Below are positions 1 through 6,081 of a stretch of DNA of 6,652 nucleotides, piece by piece. The notes below the pieces were generated by a model. The model was not told where the DNA came from. It did not search any database and worked only from the letters and a program-made list of their open reading frames with translations. The DNA comes from Actinomycetes bacterium (GTDB lineage: Bacteria > Actinomycetota > Actinomycetes > Propionibacteriales > Nocardioidaceae). Made by a program: the position numbers and the translations under genes. The stretch's first letter is position 1; each line of letters opens with the position of its first letter. The stretch is from the NCBI GenBank assembly GCA_023252095.1, contig JAHEXN010000199.1, positions 1 to 6,652 on the forward strand, read 5' to 3'.

Positions 1-12
1 GCGCATGACGAA

Positions 13-48
13 GGGAGGCCCCCACCGGTGATCCGGTGGGGGCCTCCC
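13..48 (-). terminator. Strong hairpin, likely intrinsic terminator of the XRE-MurA gene
   Basis: The left arm GGGAGGCCCCCACCGG (13-28) and right arm CCGGTGGGGGCCTCCC (33-48) are perfect reverse complements over 16 bp around the 4-base loop at 29-32. The hairpin begins 21 bases past the TGA stop of the minus-strand gene at 70-1599. Read on the minus strand it is followed by TTCGTC, so there is no real U-tract; GC-rich terminators lacking a U-tract are common in actinobacteria. Read on the plus strand it could equally stop a convergent gene lying left of the window, so it may be bidirectional. Confidence 0.85.
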
Positions 49-69
49 GCAGTCGTGCGTGGTGCCGGG

Positions 70-1599
70 TCAGCCGATGTCGCGGAAGGGCTGCACGCTG
101 GCACCCAGCGCGTTGAGGCGCTCGGCGAGGTCCTCGTAGCCGCGGTGGATGACGTAGACATTGCGCAGGTAGGACGTGCCCGGCGCGGCGAGCATCGCCA
201 GCAGGACGACCACGCCGGGGCGCAGCGCCGGCGGGCAGGTGACCTCGTTGGCGCGCCACCGGTTGGGGCCCTCGACGAGGACCCGGTGCGGGTCCATGAG
301 CGTCACCTTGCCGCCGATCTTGTTGAGCTCGGTGAGGTAGATGGCGCGGTTGTCGTAGACCCAGTCGTGGATCGTCGTGGTGCCCTCGGCACACGCGGCG
401 ATGAGCGCGAAGAAGGGCAGGTTGTCGATGTTGAGGCCGGGGAACGGCATCGGGTGGATCTTGTCGATCGGGGCCCGCATCGGCGACGGGTAGGTCGTGA
501 CGTCGACCAGACGGGTGCGCCCGTTCTCGGCGAGGTACTCGTCGCTCTGGTCGTAGCGGAAGCCCATGTCCTCGAGCACCGCGAGCTCGATCTCCATGAA
601 CTCGATCGGCACGCGGCGGACCGTGATGCTGGACTGGGTGACGATCGCGGCGGCGATCAGGCTCATGGCCTCGATCGGGTCCTCGCTCGGCGCGTACTCG
701 ACGTCGCGGCTGATGCGGGTCTTGCCGGTCACGCGCAGGGTCGTGGTGCCGATGCCCTCGATCTCGACACCCAGCTCAGTCAGGAAGAAACAGAGGTCCT
801 GGACCATGTAGTTCGGGCTGGCGTTGCGGATGATCGTGACGCCGTCGACCCGGGCTGCGGCGAGCAGCGCGTTCTCGGTCACGGTGTCGCCGCGCTCGGT
901 CAGCACGATGGCCTTCTCGGGCACGTGCGGCGTGGCGTCGGCGTGATAGCTGCCCTCGGTCGCGACGACCTTGAGCCCGAAGTGCTTCAGGGCCGTCATG
1001 TGCGGCTCGACCGTGCGCGTGCCGAGGTCGCAGCCGCCCGCGTAGGGCAGCTCGAAGGTCGACTCCCGGTGGATCAACGGGCCGAGGAACATGATGATGC
1101 TTCGGGTGCGACGGGCCGCGGTCTCGTCCATCTGGTCGAGCTTGAGGACAGCCGGGACGACGAGCTCGAGGTCGTTGTCGGAGTTGAGCCAGCGCGTGCG
1201 GACGCCGATCGACGACAGCACCTCGAGCAGGCGATTGACCTCCTCGATGCGTGCGACCTTGCGCAGCACCGTGGTGCCCTCGTTGAGCAGGCACGCACAC
1301 AGCAGGGCGACGCCGGCGTTCTTGCTCGACTTGACGTCGATCGAGCCGTGCAGCTCGGTGCCGCCGTGGACCCGGAGATGGCTCGGACCGGAGGAGCCCA
1401 CGTTGACCAGGCCGGAGTCGAGCGCGCTGCCGATGCGCGCGACCATCTCCAGGGTCAGGTTCTGCGAGCCCTTCTCGATCCGGTTCACGGCGCTCTGGCT
1501 GCTGCCGAGCGACTCGGCCAGCTGGGCCTGCGTCTTGTTCGCCCGGATCCGGGCGTCGCGGATCATGGTGCCGATGCGCTTCAGGTAGTCGTCAGTCAC
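70..1599 (-). CDS. murA: XRE helix-turn-helix fused to a MurA-type UDP-N-acetylglucosamine 1-carboxyvinyltransferase
   Basis: This 509-residue protein has two parts. Residues about 5-60 are an XRE/Cro-type helix-turn-helix (TQAQLAESLGSSQSAVNRIE). Residues about 72-505 are a complete EPSP-synthase-fold domain of the MurA type, which transfers enolpyruvate from PEP to UDP-GlcNAc in the cytoplasm, the first committed step of peptidoglycan synthesis. Counterparts of the E. coli MurA active-site residues can be placed: Lys93-Asn94 (K22-N23), Arg166 (R91), Cys190 (C115, in GGCDLGTR), Arg195 (R120), Asp392 (D305), Arg460 (R371) and Arg486 (R397, in HRGYEDL). The nucleophile is Cys, not the Asp of fosfomycin-insensitive mycobacterial MurA. 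The usual PDRIETGT segment reads EDPIEAMS (306-313), so this may be a paralogue with altered substrate handling. The start is GTG; it keeps the whole HTH, has no Shine-Dalgarno sequence, and lies 6 bases from a -10-like hexamer, suggesting a leaderless mRNA. The XRE part may regulate the gene itself through the inverted repeat just upstream (inference). Confidence 0.93.
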   Translation of the reverse strand: MTDDYLKRIGTMIRDARIRANKTQAQLAESLGSSQSAVNRIEKGSQNLTLEMVARIGSALDSGLVNVGSSGPSHLRVHGGTELHGSIDVKSSKNAGVALLCACLLNEGTTVLRKVARIEEVNRLLEVLSSIGVRTRWLNSDNDLELVVPAVLKLDQMDETAARRTRSIIMFLGPLIHRESTFELPYAGGCDLGTRTVEPHMTALKHFGLKVVATEGSYHADATPHVPEKAIVLTERGDTVTENALLAAARVDGVTIIRNASPNYMVQDLCFFLTELGVEIEGIGTTTLRVTGKTRISRDVEYAPSEDPIEAMSLIAAAIVTQSSITVRRVPIEFMEIELAVLEDMGFRYDQSDEYLAENGRTRLVDVTTYPSPMRAPIDKIHPMPFPGLNIDNLPFFALIAACAEGTTTIHDWVYDNRAIYLTELNKIGGKVTLMDPHRVLVEGPNRWRANEVTCPPALRPGVVVLLAMLAAPGTSYLRNVYVIHRGYEDLAERLNALGASVQPFRDIG

Positions 1600-1605
1600 T
1601 GCAAC

Positions 1606-1633
1606 AGCGTATCTCGCATATGAGATACGACAA
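1606..1633 (-). promoter_or_regulatory. Candidate promoter of the XRE-MurA gene
   Basis: On the minus strand a -35-like TTGTCG (1633-1628) is followed by a 16-base spacer and a -10-like TACGCT (1611-1606, fits TANNNT). Six bases separate the -10 from the GTG start at 1599, so transcription would start at or next to the start codon. The promoter fits in the 36-base gap after the transporter stop, so the fusion gene may be transcribed separately from the genes upstream of it. This was judged by eye; no start site has been mapped. Confidence 0.5.
1608..1629. promoter_or_regulatory. 8+8 inverted repeat, candidate operator for the XRE domain
   Basis: CGTATCTC (1608-1615) and GAGATACG (1622-1629) are perfect reverse complements with a 6-base spacer, GCATAT. 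The 22-bp element is AT-richer than its surroundings and fills the interval between the candidate -35 and -10 of the XRE-MurA gene, the usual place for a repressor site. Half-site centres are 14 bp apart, compatible with a dimeric helix-turn-helix protein. It has no T-run and its arms are not GC-rich, so a terminator is unlikely. Binding by the XRE domain of the adjacent gene is inferred from position only. Confidence 0.65.
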
Positions 1634-1635
1634 GC

Positions 1636-2607
1636 TCACGCCGTCGGCGTGTCCGCCGCAGGGGTCGGCGACGTCAGCATCAGCGCCACGACGACGCCGA
1701 CGAGAGCCACGGCGCCGCCTGCGATCCCGAGCGGTCCGACCTCGACGGCCGGGTCGATCACGTCGAGCACCTCGGCCGTCACGACCTGGCCGGCGATCAT
1801 GCACAGGCCGAGCACGAGCACGCCGTAGGCGTGCACCGCGATCGCGGCGACCATGATGAAGCCGATGCCGAGCACGCCGCCGAGGTAGAGCCAGCCTGTC
1901 GCCGGCAACGCGCCGACGTGCCCGTCGACCAGGAACGAGGCGGCGAGGAGCACGAGCAGCGCCGTCGTGCCGACGACGAAGTTGTTCCACGTCGTGGCGG
2001 GGGAGCCGACGACCTTCGACACGCGCCCGTTCAGCGCCTGCTGCACGGCCTGCGCCACACCGGTGGCGAAGGCCAGGAGCGCCAGGGCGAGCGTCAGCCA
2101 CGTGGCGCCGGTCTCGATCTGGTCGAGCGCCTTGAGCAGCACGGCCACGATCGCGAAGGCCGCGGCCACGGCGCGCCCGGTCGATGCTCGCTGGGCACCG
2201 CCGGGACCGAACCCGATGTGGTCGACGACGAGCGAGCTCAGGGACTGACCCGCGGTGAAGGCCACGATGAACAGCGCCACGCCGATCGTGCCGACCGCGA
2301 TGCCCTGGCTCGCGACGAAGAACGCCCCGCCGAGACCACCGAGCAGCTCGTGCCACCGCAGCCGCTTGACGGCGCGGGCGTGCGCGAGTCGCCGCATCGA
2401 GGCGCGGCCCGAGATCGTGGCCAGCACGACGACTGACATGACCGCGAGGCCGCTGCCGAAGCTGATGACGGCCGCGAGCGAGCCGGCACGCAGACCAGAC
2501 CCGATCTCGTCGGCCAGAGCACCGTTCACCCGGGACTGCAGAGCCACGAGGGCGCCGGCCAGCACCATGAGCGGAACCATGGCGGCCCGCGGGAACGTCC
2601 GGGTCAC
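1636..2607 (-). CDS. DMT-superfamily transporter, two-repeat YdcZ (DUF606) type
   Basis: This is a very hydrophobic 323-residue integral membrane protein with about nine or ten predicted helices and no cleaved signal peptide. It is an internal duplication: residues 23-29 (LQSRVNG) correspond to 188-194 (VQQALNG), and the block from Trp85 through FTAGQSLSSLVVDHIG (117-132) corresponds to the block from Trp239 through IAGQVVTAEVLDVID (271-285). This matches the YdcZ family (DMT superfamily); single-repeat members of about 150 residues also exist, as in E. coli. The substrate is unknown; DMT proteins export or import small metabolites. The GTG start overlaps the TGA stop of the upstream hydrolase gene by 4 bases (GTGA, 2607-2604), indicating translational coupling in one operon. 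Met10 (ATG at 2580) is a possible alternative start. The family call is firm; the cargo cannot be inferred. Confidence 0.9.
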   Translation of the reverse strand: MTRTFPRAAMVPLMVLAGALVALQSRVNGALADEIGSGLRAGSLAAVISFGSGLAVMSVVVLATISGRASMRRLAHARAVKRLRWHELLGGLGGAFFVASQGIAVGTIGVALFIVAFTAGQSLSSLVVDHIGFGPGGAQRASTGRAVAAAFAIVAVLLKALDQIETGATWLTLALALLAFATGVAQAVQQALNGRVSKVVGSPATTWNNFVVGTTALLVLLAASFLVDGHVGALPATGWLYLGGVLGIGFIMVAAIAVHAYGVLVLGLCMIAGQVVTAEVLDVIDPAVEVGPLGIAGGAVALVGVVVALMLTSPTPAADTPTA

Positions 2608-3266
2608 GCGATCGCGCCCGTCGGGTCGACCTCGGTGCCGTCGGTCTGGTCGAGCCGGCGCAGGTCGTCGACCCCGCCGTGATTCGCGACGTGGTTCCAG
2701 TAGATGTCGTAGGCCAGGGCCAAGATCGTGCAGTCGTGGACCGGGAACGCCACGCGCGGCGCGACCCGCTGCAGGAACTCGACCGTCTCGGAGATATTCG
2801 CCCAGGGCGCGCCGAGGGGGAGAGCCAGGACGTCGACCCCGTGGGGCGTCGTGCCGTAGCTGTCGCCCGGGTGGAAGAACGTCGGCTCGCCCGGTGCCGT
2901 GACGAGCACGCCGACGTTGTCCACGACCGGGATCGTCGGCAGGATCTCGGCGTGCTCTCGACCTGCGCCGGTCAGCACGAGACCGCCGACCTCGTGCCGG
3001 TCGCCGTCGGTATGGGCCCGCCAGTCGCCGCCGAGCTCCTCGGCCGTCATGGGATCGGCGAGCAGCAGCGCGTCCGGGTTGGCCGCGAGCAGGGCGGGCA
3101 CGCGGTCGCGATCGAGGTGGTCGGGATGCTGGTGGGTCACGACGACAGCGTCGAGGTGCTCGAGGCCGAACGCCGCGGGGGAGCTGAAGGTGCCCGGATC
3201 GATCAGGACACGGTGCCCCGCTGACTCCACGAGCACGGCGGCATGTCCGAGACGGGTGATCTGCAC
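2604..3266 (-). CDS. UlaG-like metallo-beta-lactamase-fold hydrolase
   Basis: This is a 220-residue cytoplasmic protein with the metal-binding signature of the metallo-beta-lactamase fold: HQHPDH at 45-50, His105 in GREHAE, Asp135 in HPGDSYG (132-138) and His177 in FPVHD. The opening ITRLGHAAVLVE with His8, followed by LIDPG (21-25), is typical of UlaG-like members, which are compact hydrolases usually acting on phosphodiesters, lactones or other small esters. Its own substrate is not evident. The start is GTG at 3266; no in-frame ATG lies in the 15-base gap behind the oxygenase stop, and the family's N-terminal beta-strand begins right at this codon. It lies between the oxygenase and the transporter with a 15-base gap and a 4-base overlap respectively, so the three are probably co-transcribed. 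The fold and metal site are secure, the reaction is not. Confidence 0.92.
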   Translation of the reverse strand: MQITRLGHAAVLVESAGHRVLIDPGTFSSPAAFGLEHLDAVVVTHQHPDHLDRDRVPALLAANPDALLLADPMTAEELGGDWRAHTDGDRHEVGGLVLTGAGREHAEILPTIPVVDNVGVLVTAPGEPTFFHPGDSYGTTPHGVDVLALPLGAPWANISETVEFLQRVAPRVAFPVHDCTILALAYDIYWNHVANHGGVDDLRRLDQTDGTEVDPTGAIA

Positions 3267-3281
3267 CGGTCCATCATGCGC

Positions 3282-4526
3282 TCAGCCGTTCAACTGCCCC
3301 ACGTCCGGGGCGTCGTCGCCGAAGTAGCGGTACATCTGCTCGTCGCGGTAGGCACGGGCCCACCGGTCGATCCGGCGCCGCCCCCACGCGGTCCGCATCA
3401 GCACGCCGTACCTCCAGAGATTGCCCGGGACCACGAGCGCCGTGGCCCACGGCAGCCGCACGGGAAGACGCAGGTCGGCCAGGCCCCGACGGCCCAGGAA
3501 CGGGCGGAGCATGCTGAGCAGCCGGCGGGGCGCGTACCAGCGGTGGAACGCCGAGAAGTGGCGGAAGTGCAGGTCGGCCTGCGCCTCGACGATCGAGCCG
3601 GCGAGCTGTGCACCGGCCTCCGTCACGTCGTCCTGGGCCAGGAGCACGTGGTAGTTCAACCGGTGCTGCTCGCGCTCGGTGTCGAACAACCAGTCCTCGT
3701 CGACGCCCATGACCCACCCGACGTACTTCCACAGGTGCATCACCGCGAGCGACTCCTCACGTGTGACCGTGACGCCGAGGGCCCGGACACCGAGGAGCAG
3801 CGCGCCGGTGAAGAGCCCCAGCGTCGCGGCCTGGTCGGTCTGGTTGATCGGACGGCCCCAGTGCGCCGAGTCCCAGTCCGCATGCCTGTCGAAACGGTGG
3901 TTGACCAGCGCGTGCATCAGCCGGACGTGGGCCGTGAGCTTCCAGCCGGCTCCGTCGCGGAGCATCGCGTCGTGCTCGGTCACGGCGATGCTCCACGCTT
4001 GCGTCTCGGCGAGCCGGCGCCGGGTCATGTCGCCGGTCAGACCCCCCGTCGCCACGAGCAGGTCGGTGGGGCCGCCGAAGCGGTAGCCGCCGATCAGCGA
4101 CAGCTGCAGCAGGACGTCGCCAGCGTTGCGGCCCAGACGCCGGTAGACCTCGCCTCCGCGGTTCATCAGGTCGACGTCGACCCAGTCGGGCGTGTCCTCG
4201 AGCATCGCGAAGAACTCCCGCAGCGCCGGGGGAGCGTCGGGGACCGCGTCGACCCCGTGCGCCAGCGCGCGGTGAAACTGGTCGAGGCGGACACGATCGT
4301 CGCCCTTCGACCGGATCGCGGCGGCGAGCCGGGCCCCGGCCTCGTCGACGGTCCAGAACCGCTCGCCGATGCGCGTCATGAGGTCCTCGTCGACCTCGCG
4401 GACACGGCCGACGACCCGGAGCATCTTGCCGATCGCGGCGCCGCGCGCCTCGGCGGCGCGGAACCGCGTGGGCGGCGCCGGGGGAGCGAGGGGGTCCGTG
4501 ACGTCGGGGAATGCTGGTGCTGCCAT
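3282..4526 (-). CDS. Oxygenase of the MpaB / rubber-oxygenase (Lcp) DUF2236 family
   Basis: With the start at the ATG at 4526 the protein has 414 residues. It matches the DUF2236 (MPAB_Lcp catalytic domain) family, whose best-studied member Lcp is a b-type haem dioxygenase that cleaves polyisoprene. Visible hallmarks are VRLMHA with His205, WGRPINQTDQAATLGLF (about 223-239) and WKYVGWVMG (266-274). Against Lcp of Streptomyces K30 (numbers from memory), Arg171-x3-Thr175 and His205 reproduce the R164/T168/H198 spacing exactly, and Asp155 sits where E148 would be; Glu174 replaces K167. There is no signal peptide, unlike secreted Lcp, so an intracellular substrate is likelier than rubber. A TTG codon at 4562 would add 12 residues but would run through the shared promoter region, so I prefer the ATG. 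There is no Shine-Dalgarno sequence. It is first in the run oxygenase, MBL hydrolase, transporter and is divergent from tetR. Confidence 0.88.
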   Translation of the reverse strand: MAAPAFPDVTDPLAPPAPPTRFRAAEARGAAIGKMLRVVGRVREVDEDLMTRIGERFWTVDEAGARLAAAIRSKGDDRVRLDQFHRALAHGVDAVPDAPPALREFFAMLEDTPDWVDVDLMNRGGEVYRRLGRNAGDVLLQLSLIGGYRFGGPTDLLVATGGLTGDMTRRRLAETQAWSIAVTEHDAMLRDGAGWKLTAHVRLMHALVNHRFDRHADWDSAHWGRPINQTDQAATLGLFTGALLLGVRALGVTVTREESLAVMHLWKYVGWVMGVDEDWLFDTEREQHRLNYHVLLAQDDVTEAGAQLAGSIVEAQADLHFRHFSAFHRWYAPRRLLSMLRPFLGRRGLADLRLPVRLPWATALVVPGNLWRYGVLMRTAWGRRRIDRWARAYRDEQMYRYFGDDAPDVGQLNG

Positions 4527-4532
4527 ACCAGG

Positions 4533-4562
4533 AGCGTGACACGAGCAATTACTCGCATACAA
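4533..4562 (-). promoter_or_regulatory. Candidate promoter of the oxygenase operon
   Basis: On the minus strand TTGTAT (4562-4557) is a weak -35-like element. An 18-base spacer separates it from CACGCT (4538-4533), a -10-like hexamer keeping the key second A and last T, which ends 6 bases before the ATG at 4526. The geometry matches the XRE-MurA gene, whose hexamer TACGCT is also 6 bases from its start codon. It overlaps the opposing tetR promoter almost completely. Confidence 0.4.
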
Positions 4563-4563
4563 T
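4536..4563 (+). promoter_or_regulatory. Candidate promoter of the tetR-family gene
   Basis: GTGACA (4536-4541) matches the TTGACA -35 consensus at five of six bases. A 16-base spacer follows and then TACAAT (4558-4563), a near-ideal -10. Seven bases separate the -10 from the ATG at 4571, so the transcript would begin at the start codon and be leaderless, which fits the lack of a Shine-Dalgarno sequence. This is the best promoter match in the window. Confidence 0.65.
4542..4555. promoter_or_regulatory. 14-bp near-palindrome, candidate TetR-family operator
   Basis: CGAG (4542-4545) and CTCG (4552-4555) flank a centre that also contains the palindrome AATT; six of the seven base pairs are symmetric, with one mismatch (4546/4551). 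It lies exactly between the -35 and -10 of the tetR promoter and inside the spacer of the opposing oxygenase promoter, so one bound dimer could block both. A direct repeat of CAATT (4546-4550 and 4560-4564) is also present. Many TetR regulators bind in the gap to a divergent target gene; that this one does is inferred. Confidence 0.5.
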
Positions 4564-4570
4564 TCGCGTC

Positions 4571-5182
4571 ATGACGACATCGCGCCCCGGACTGCGCAAG
4601 TCCCCGCAGCAGGAACGGTCGAAGCACATGGTCGACCGGATCGTCGCGGCCGGCCGCCAGGTCCTGGGCGAGCACGGCTACGAGCGGGCCACGACCAACC
4701 GCGTCGCCGAAGCCGCCGGCATCAGTCCCGGATCGCTCTACCAGTACTTCCCGAACAAGGAAGCGGTCCTGTCGGCCGTGGTCGACGCGTACTCGACGGA
4801 GATCGCCGAGCAGCTCACCGCCGTCGTGACCGAGCACCTCGACCGGCCACCGCTCGAGCTCATGCGGGCGTCGTACGAGGGACTGCTCGAGATCCTGGAG
4901 TCGAACCGCGAATACGTGCGACTCATGGCACGGGAGCTGCCCCGTGCTCGCGTCGCGCCGCATGTGGACCAGCTCGAGCGGCGCCTCAGCGAGCTCGTCG
5001 GCGCGTACCTGGCCGTGTCGCGGCCGACCGACCGCGTCAAGCCGGCCGTCTCGGCGTGGCTGCTCGTGCGCATGGTCGAGCACCTGTGCGTGCAGTGGGT
5101 CCTGGAGGAACCGGGGTTCTCGCGGGAGACGCTCGTCGACGAGCTCATGCACCTCAGCGCCGCCCACCTCGCACCCACCTGA
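4571..5182 (+). CDS. TetR/AcrR-family transcriptional regulator
   Basis: This is a 203-residue one-component regulator. The TetR_N DNA-binding domain covers about residues 20-67, with the helix-turn-helix ending in the typical recognition helix GISPGSLYQYFPNKEAVL (50-67). The remaining 135 or so residues are all-alpha ligand-binding and dimerisation helices that I cannot assign to a ligand class. The ATG at 4571 is chosen over the ATG 60 bases upstream because the longer form would translate through the promoter region and into the divergent oxygenase gene, while the usual short basic leader and HTH already start from 4571. It is divergent from the oxygenase operon across 44 bases, the classic layout for a local repressor, and is followed after 26 bases by an esterase-type gene. 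For the related lcp rubber-oxygenase genes, TetR-type LcpR regulators are known; a like role is inferred here. Confidence 0.93.
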   Translation: MTTSRPGLRKSPQQERSKHMVDRIVAAGRQVLGEHGYERATTNRVAEAAGISPGSLYQYFPNKEAVLSAVVDAYSTEIAEQLTAVVTEHLDRPPLELMRASYEGLLEILESNREYVRLMARELPRARVAPHVDQLERRLSELVGAYLAVSRPTDRVKPAVSAWLLVRMVEHLCVQWVLEEPGFSRETLVDELMHLSAAHLAPT

Positions 5183-5208
5183 TCGACGCCCGGCTCCGAA
5201 GTCCTCAC

Positions 5209-6069
5209 ATGTCCTTCCTCGCCGACGCCCAGGCCGTCCTGACGGGTGCGATCGCGCGGTTGACCGTGCACTACGGCCGCGATCGGGTCTTCGCCGGTGG
5301 TGACCTGCCTGGTCCCCGTCGCCTGAAGGTCCCGACGCGTCACGGTCGGGTCAGGTGCGAGGTCTACACCGATCCCCACCGCACCGACCCGGCTCCGGTG
5401 CACGTGCACCTCCACGGCGGCGCGTTCCTGATGCGGTACCCGCGGATGGACGACTTCTGGTGTCGCTACCTCGTGGCCGAGGCGGGTGTCACGGTCGTCA
5501 ACGTCGACTACGACATCGCCCCTCGCCGCCGGTACCCCGTCGCGCAGGAACAGGCGCACGACGTCCTCGCCTGGGTGCAGCGGTACGGCGACTGGGACCG
5601 GAGCCGGCTGACGGTCAGCGGGTTCAGCGCAGGCGGCAACCTCGCCGCGTCGGCCTGCCTCCAGGCGGCCGACCTCGGAACCCCCCTGCCGCGCCTGCAG
5701 CTGCTCGGGGTCCCCTCGCTCGACGTCTCGACGACCGACAAGCCCGCGCCGTCGGGCGCCATGATCTCCCCGGCCGTGATCGACCTCGTGCGGAAGACCT
5801 ACTTCCGTGACGCGGACCGCCGGACCGAGCCCTACGCCTCGCCACTGCTCGCGACGTCGCTCGCCGGGCAGGCACCAGCCTTCGTCGTCACGGCCTCCCG
5901 CGACCGACTGCGTGCCGAGGCCGTCGCCTACGTCGCCCGGCTCCAGGACGCAGGGGTGCCGGTGGAGCACCTCGACCTCGTGGGTCGCGACCACTACTTC
6001 CTCGACGGGCCGGCAGAAGACGCCCGTCGCGTCATGCAGACGATGGCGACAGCCGTCGCGAACGCCTGA
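5209..6069 (+). CDS. HSL-type alpha/beta hydrolase (esterase/lipase)
   Basis: This is a 286-residue soluble carboxylic-ester hydrolase of the hormone-sensitive-lipase (Abhydrolase_3) family. The oxyanion-hole motif HGGAF is at 69-73, the nucleophile Ser140 is in GFSAGG (138-143), the acid Asp232 is in the family pattern DRLRAEA (232-238), and the catalytic His262 is in RDHYF. All three catalytic residues are present, so the enzyme should be active; the ester substrate is unknown. No signal peptide is seen, so it is probably cytoplasmic. The ATG at 5209 was chosen because the open frame upstream runs back through the tetR coding region; no clear Shine-Dalgarno sequence precedes it. It lies 26 bases behind tetR on the same strand with no terminator between, so the two may be co-transcribed and the hydrolase may belong to the TetR regulon. 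Confidence 0.93.
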   Translation: MSFLADAQAVLTGAIARLTVHYGRDRVFAGGDLPGPRRLKVPTRHGRVRCEVYTDPHRTDPAPVHVHLHGGAFLMRYPRMDDFWCRYLVAEAGVTVVNVDYDIAPRRRYPVAQEQAHDVLAWVQRYGDWDRSRLTVSGFSAGGNLAASACLQAADLGTPLPRLQLLGVPSLDVSTTDKPAPSGAMISPAVIDLVRKTYFRDADRRTEPYASPLLATSLAGQAPAFVVTASRDRLRAEAVAYVARLQDAGVPVEHLDLVGRDHYFLDGPAEDARRVMQTMATAVANA

Positions 6070-6081
6070 CACGATGTGCTC

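Noticed and set aside
28..1623. Plus-strand 531-codon open frame opposite the XRE-MurA gene
   Set aside because: Its product is a low-complexity Val/Asp/Arg/Glu/His-rich string without a recognisable fold, as expected of an antisense frame in high-GC DNA, and the opposite strand encodes a complete enzyme with all its catalytic residues.
1608..1629. Reading the inverted repeat as a terminator for the transporter operon
   Set aside because: The arms are only 8 bp and half AT, there is no following T-run, and it overlaps promoter-like hexamers for the next gene.
2784..2800. A second copy of the GAGATA half-site in the MBL-hydrolase gene
   Set aside because: Only six bases match, there is no inverted partner at the right spacing, and it lies within coding sequence.
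4527..4562. Longer oxygenase start at TTG 4562, giving a Cys-containing N-terminus (YASNCSCHAPG) that looks a little like a lipoprotein leader
   Set aside because: There is no basic n-region or hydrophobic stretch before the Cys residues, the start is a rare TTG, and translation would run through the divergent promoter and operator region.
4511..4570. Longer tetR start at ATG 4511, adding 20 residues
   Set aside because: The extension is translated from the promoter-like elements and the divergent gene's first codons, and TetR proteins normally begin 10-20 residues before the HTH, as the ATG at 4571 provides.
3243..4574. Plus-strand 443-codon open frame opposite the oxygenase
   Set aside because: It is a GC-driven shadow with no family motif, and it overlaps the shared promoter region and the start of tetR.
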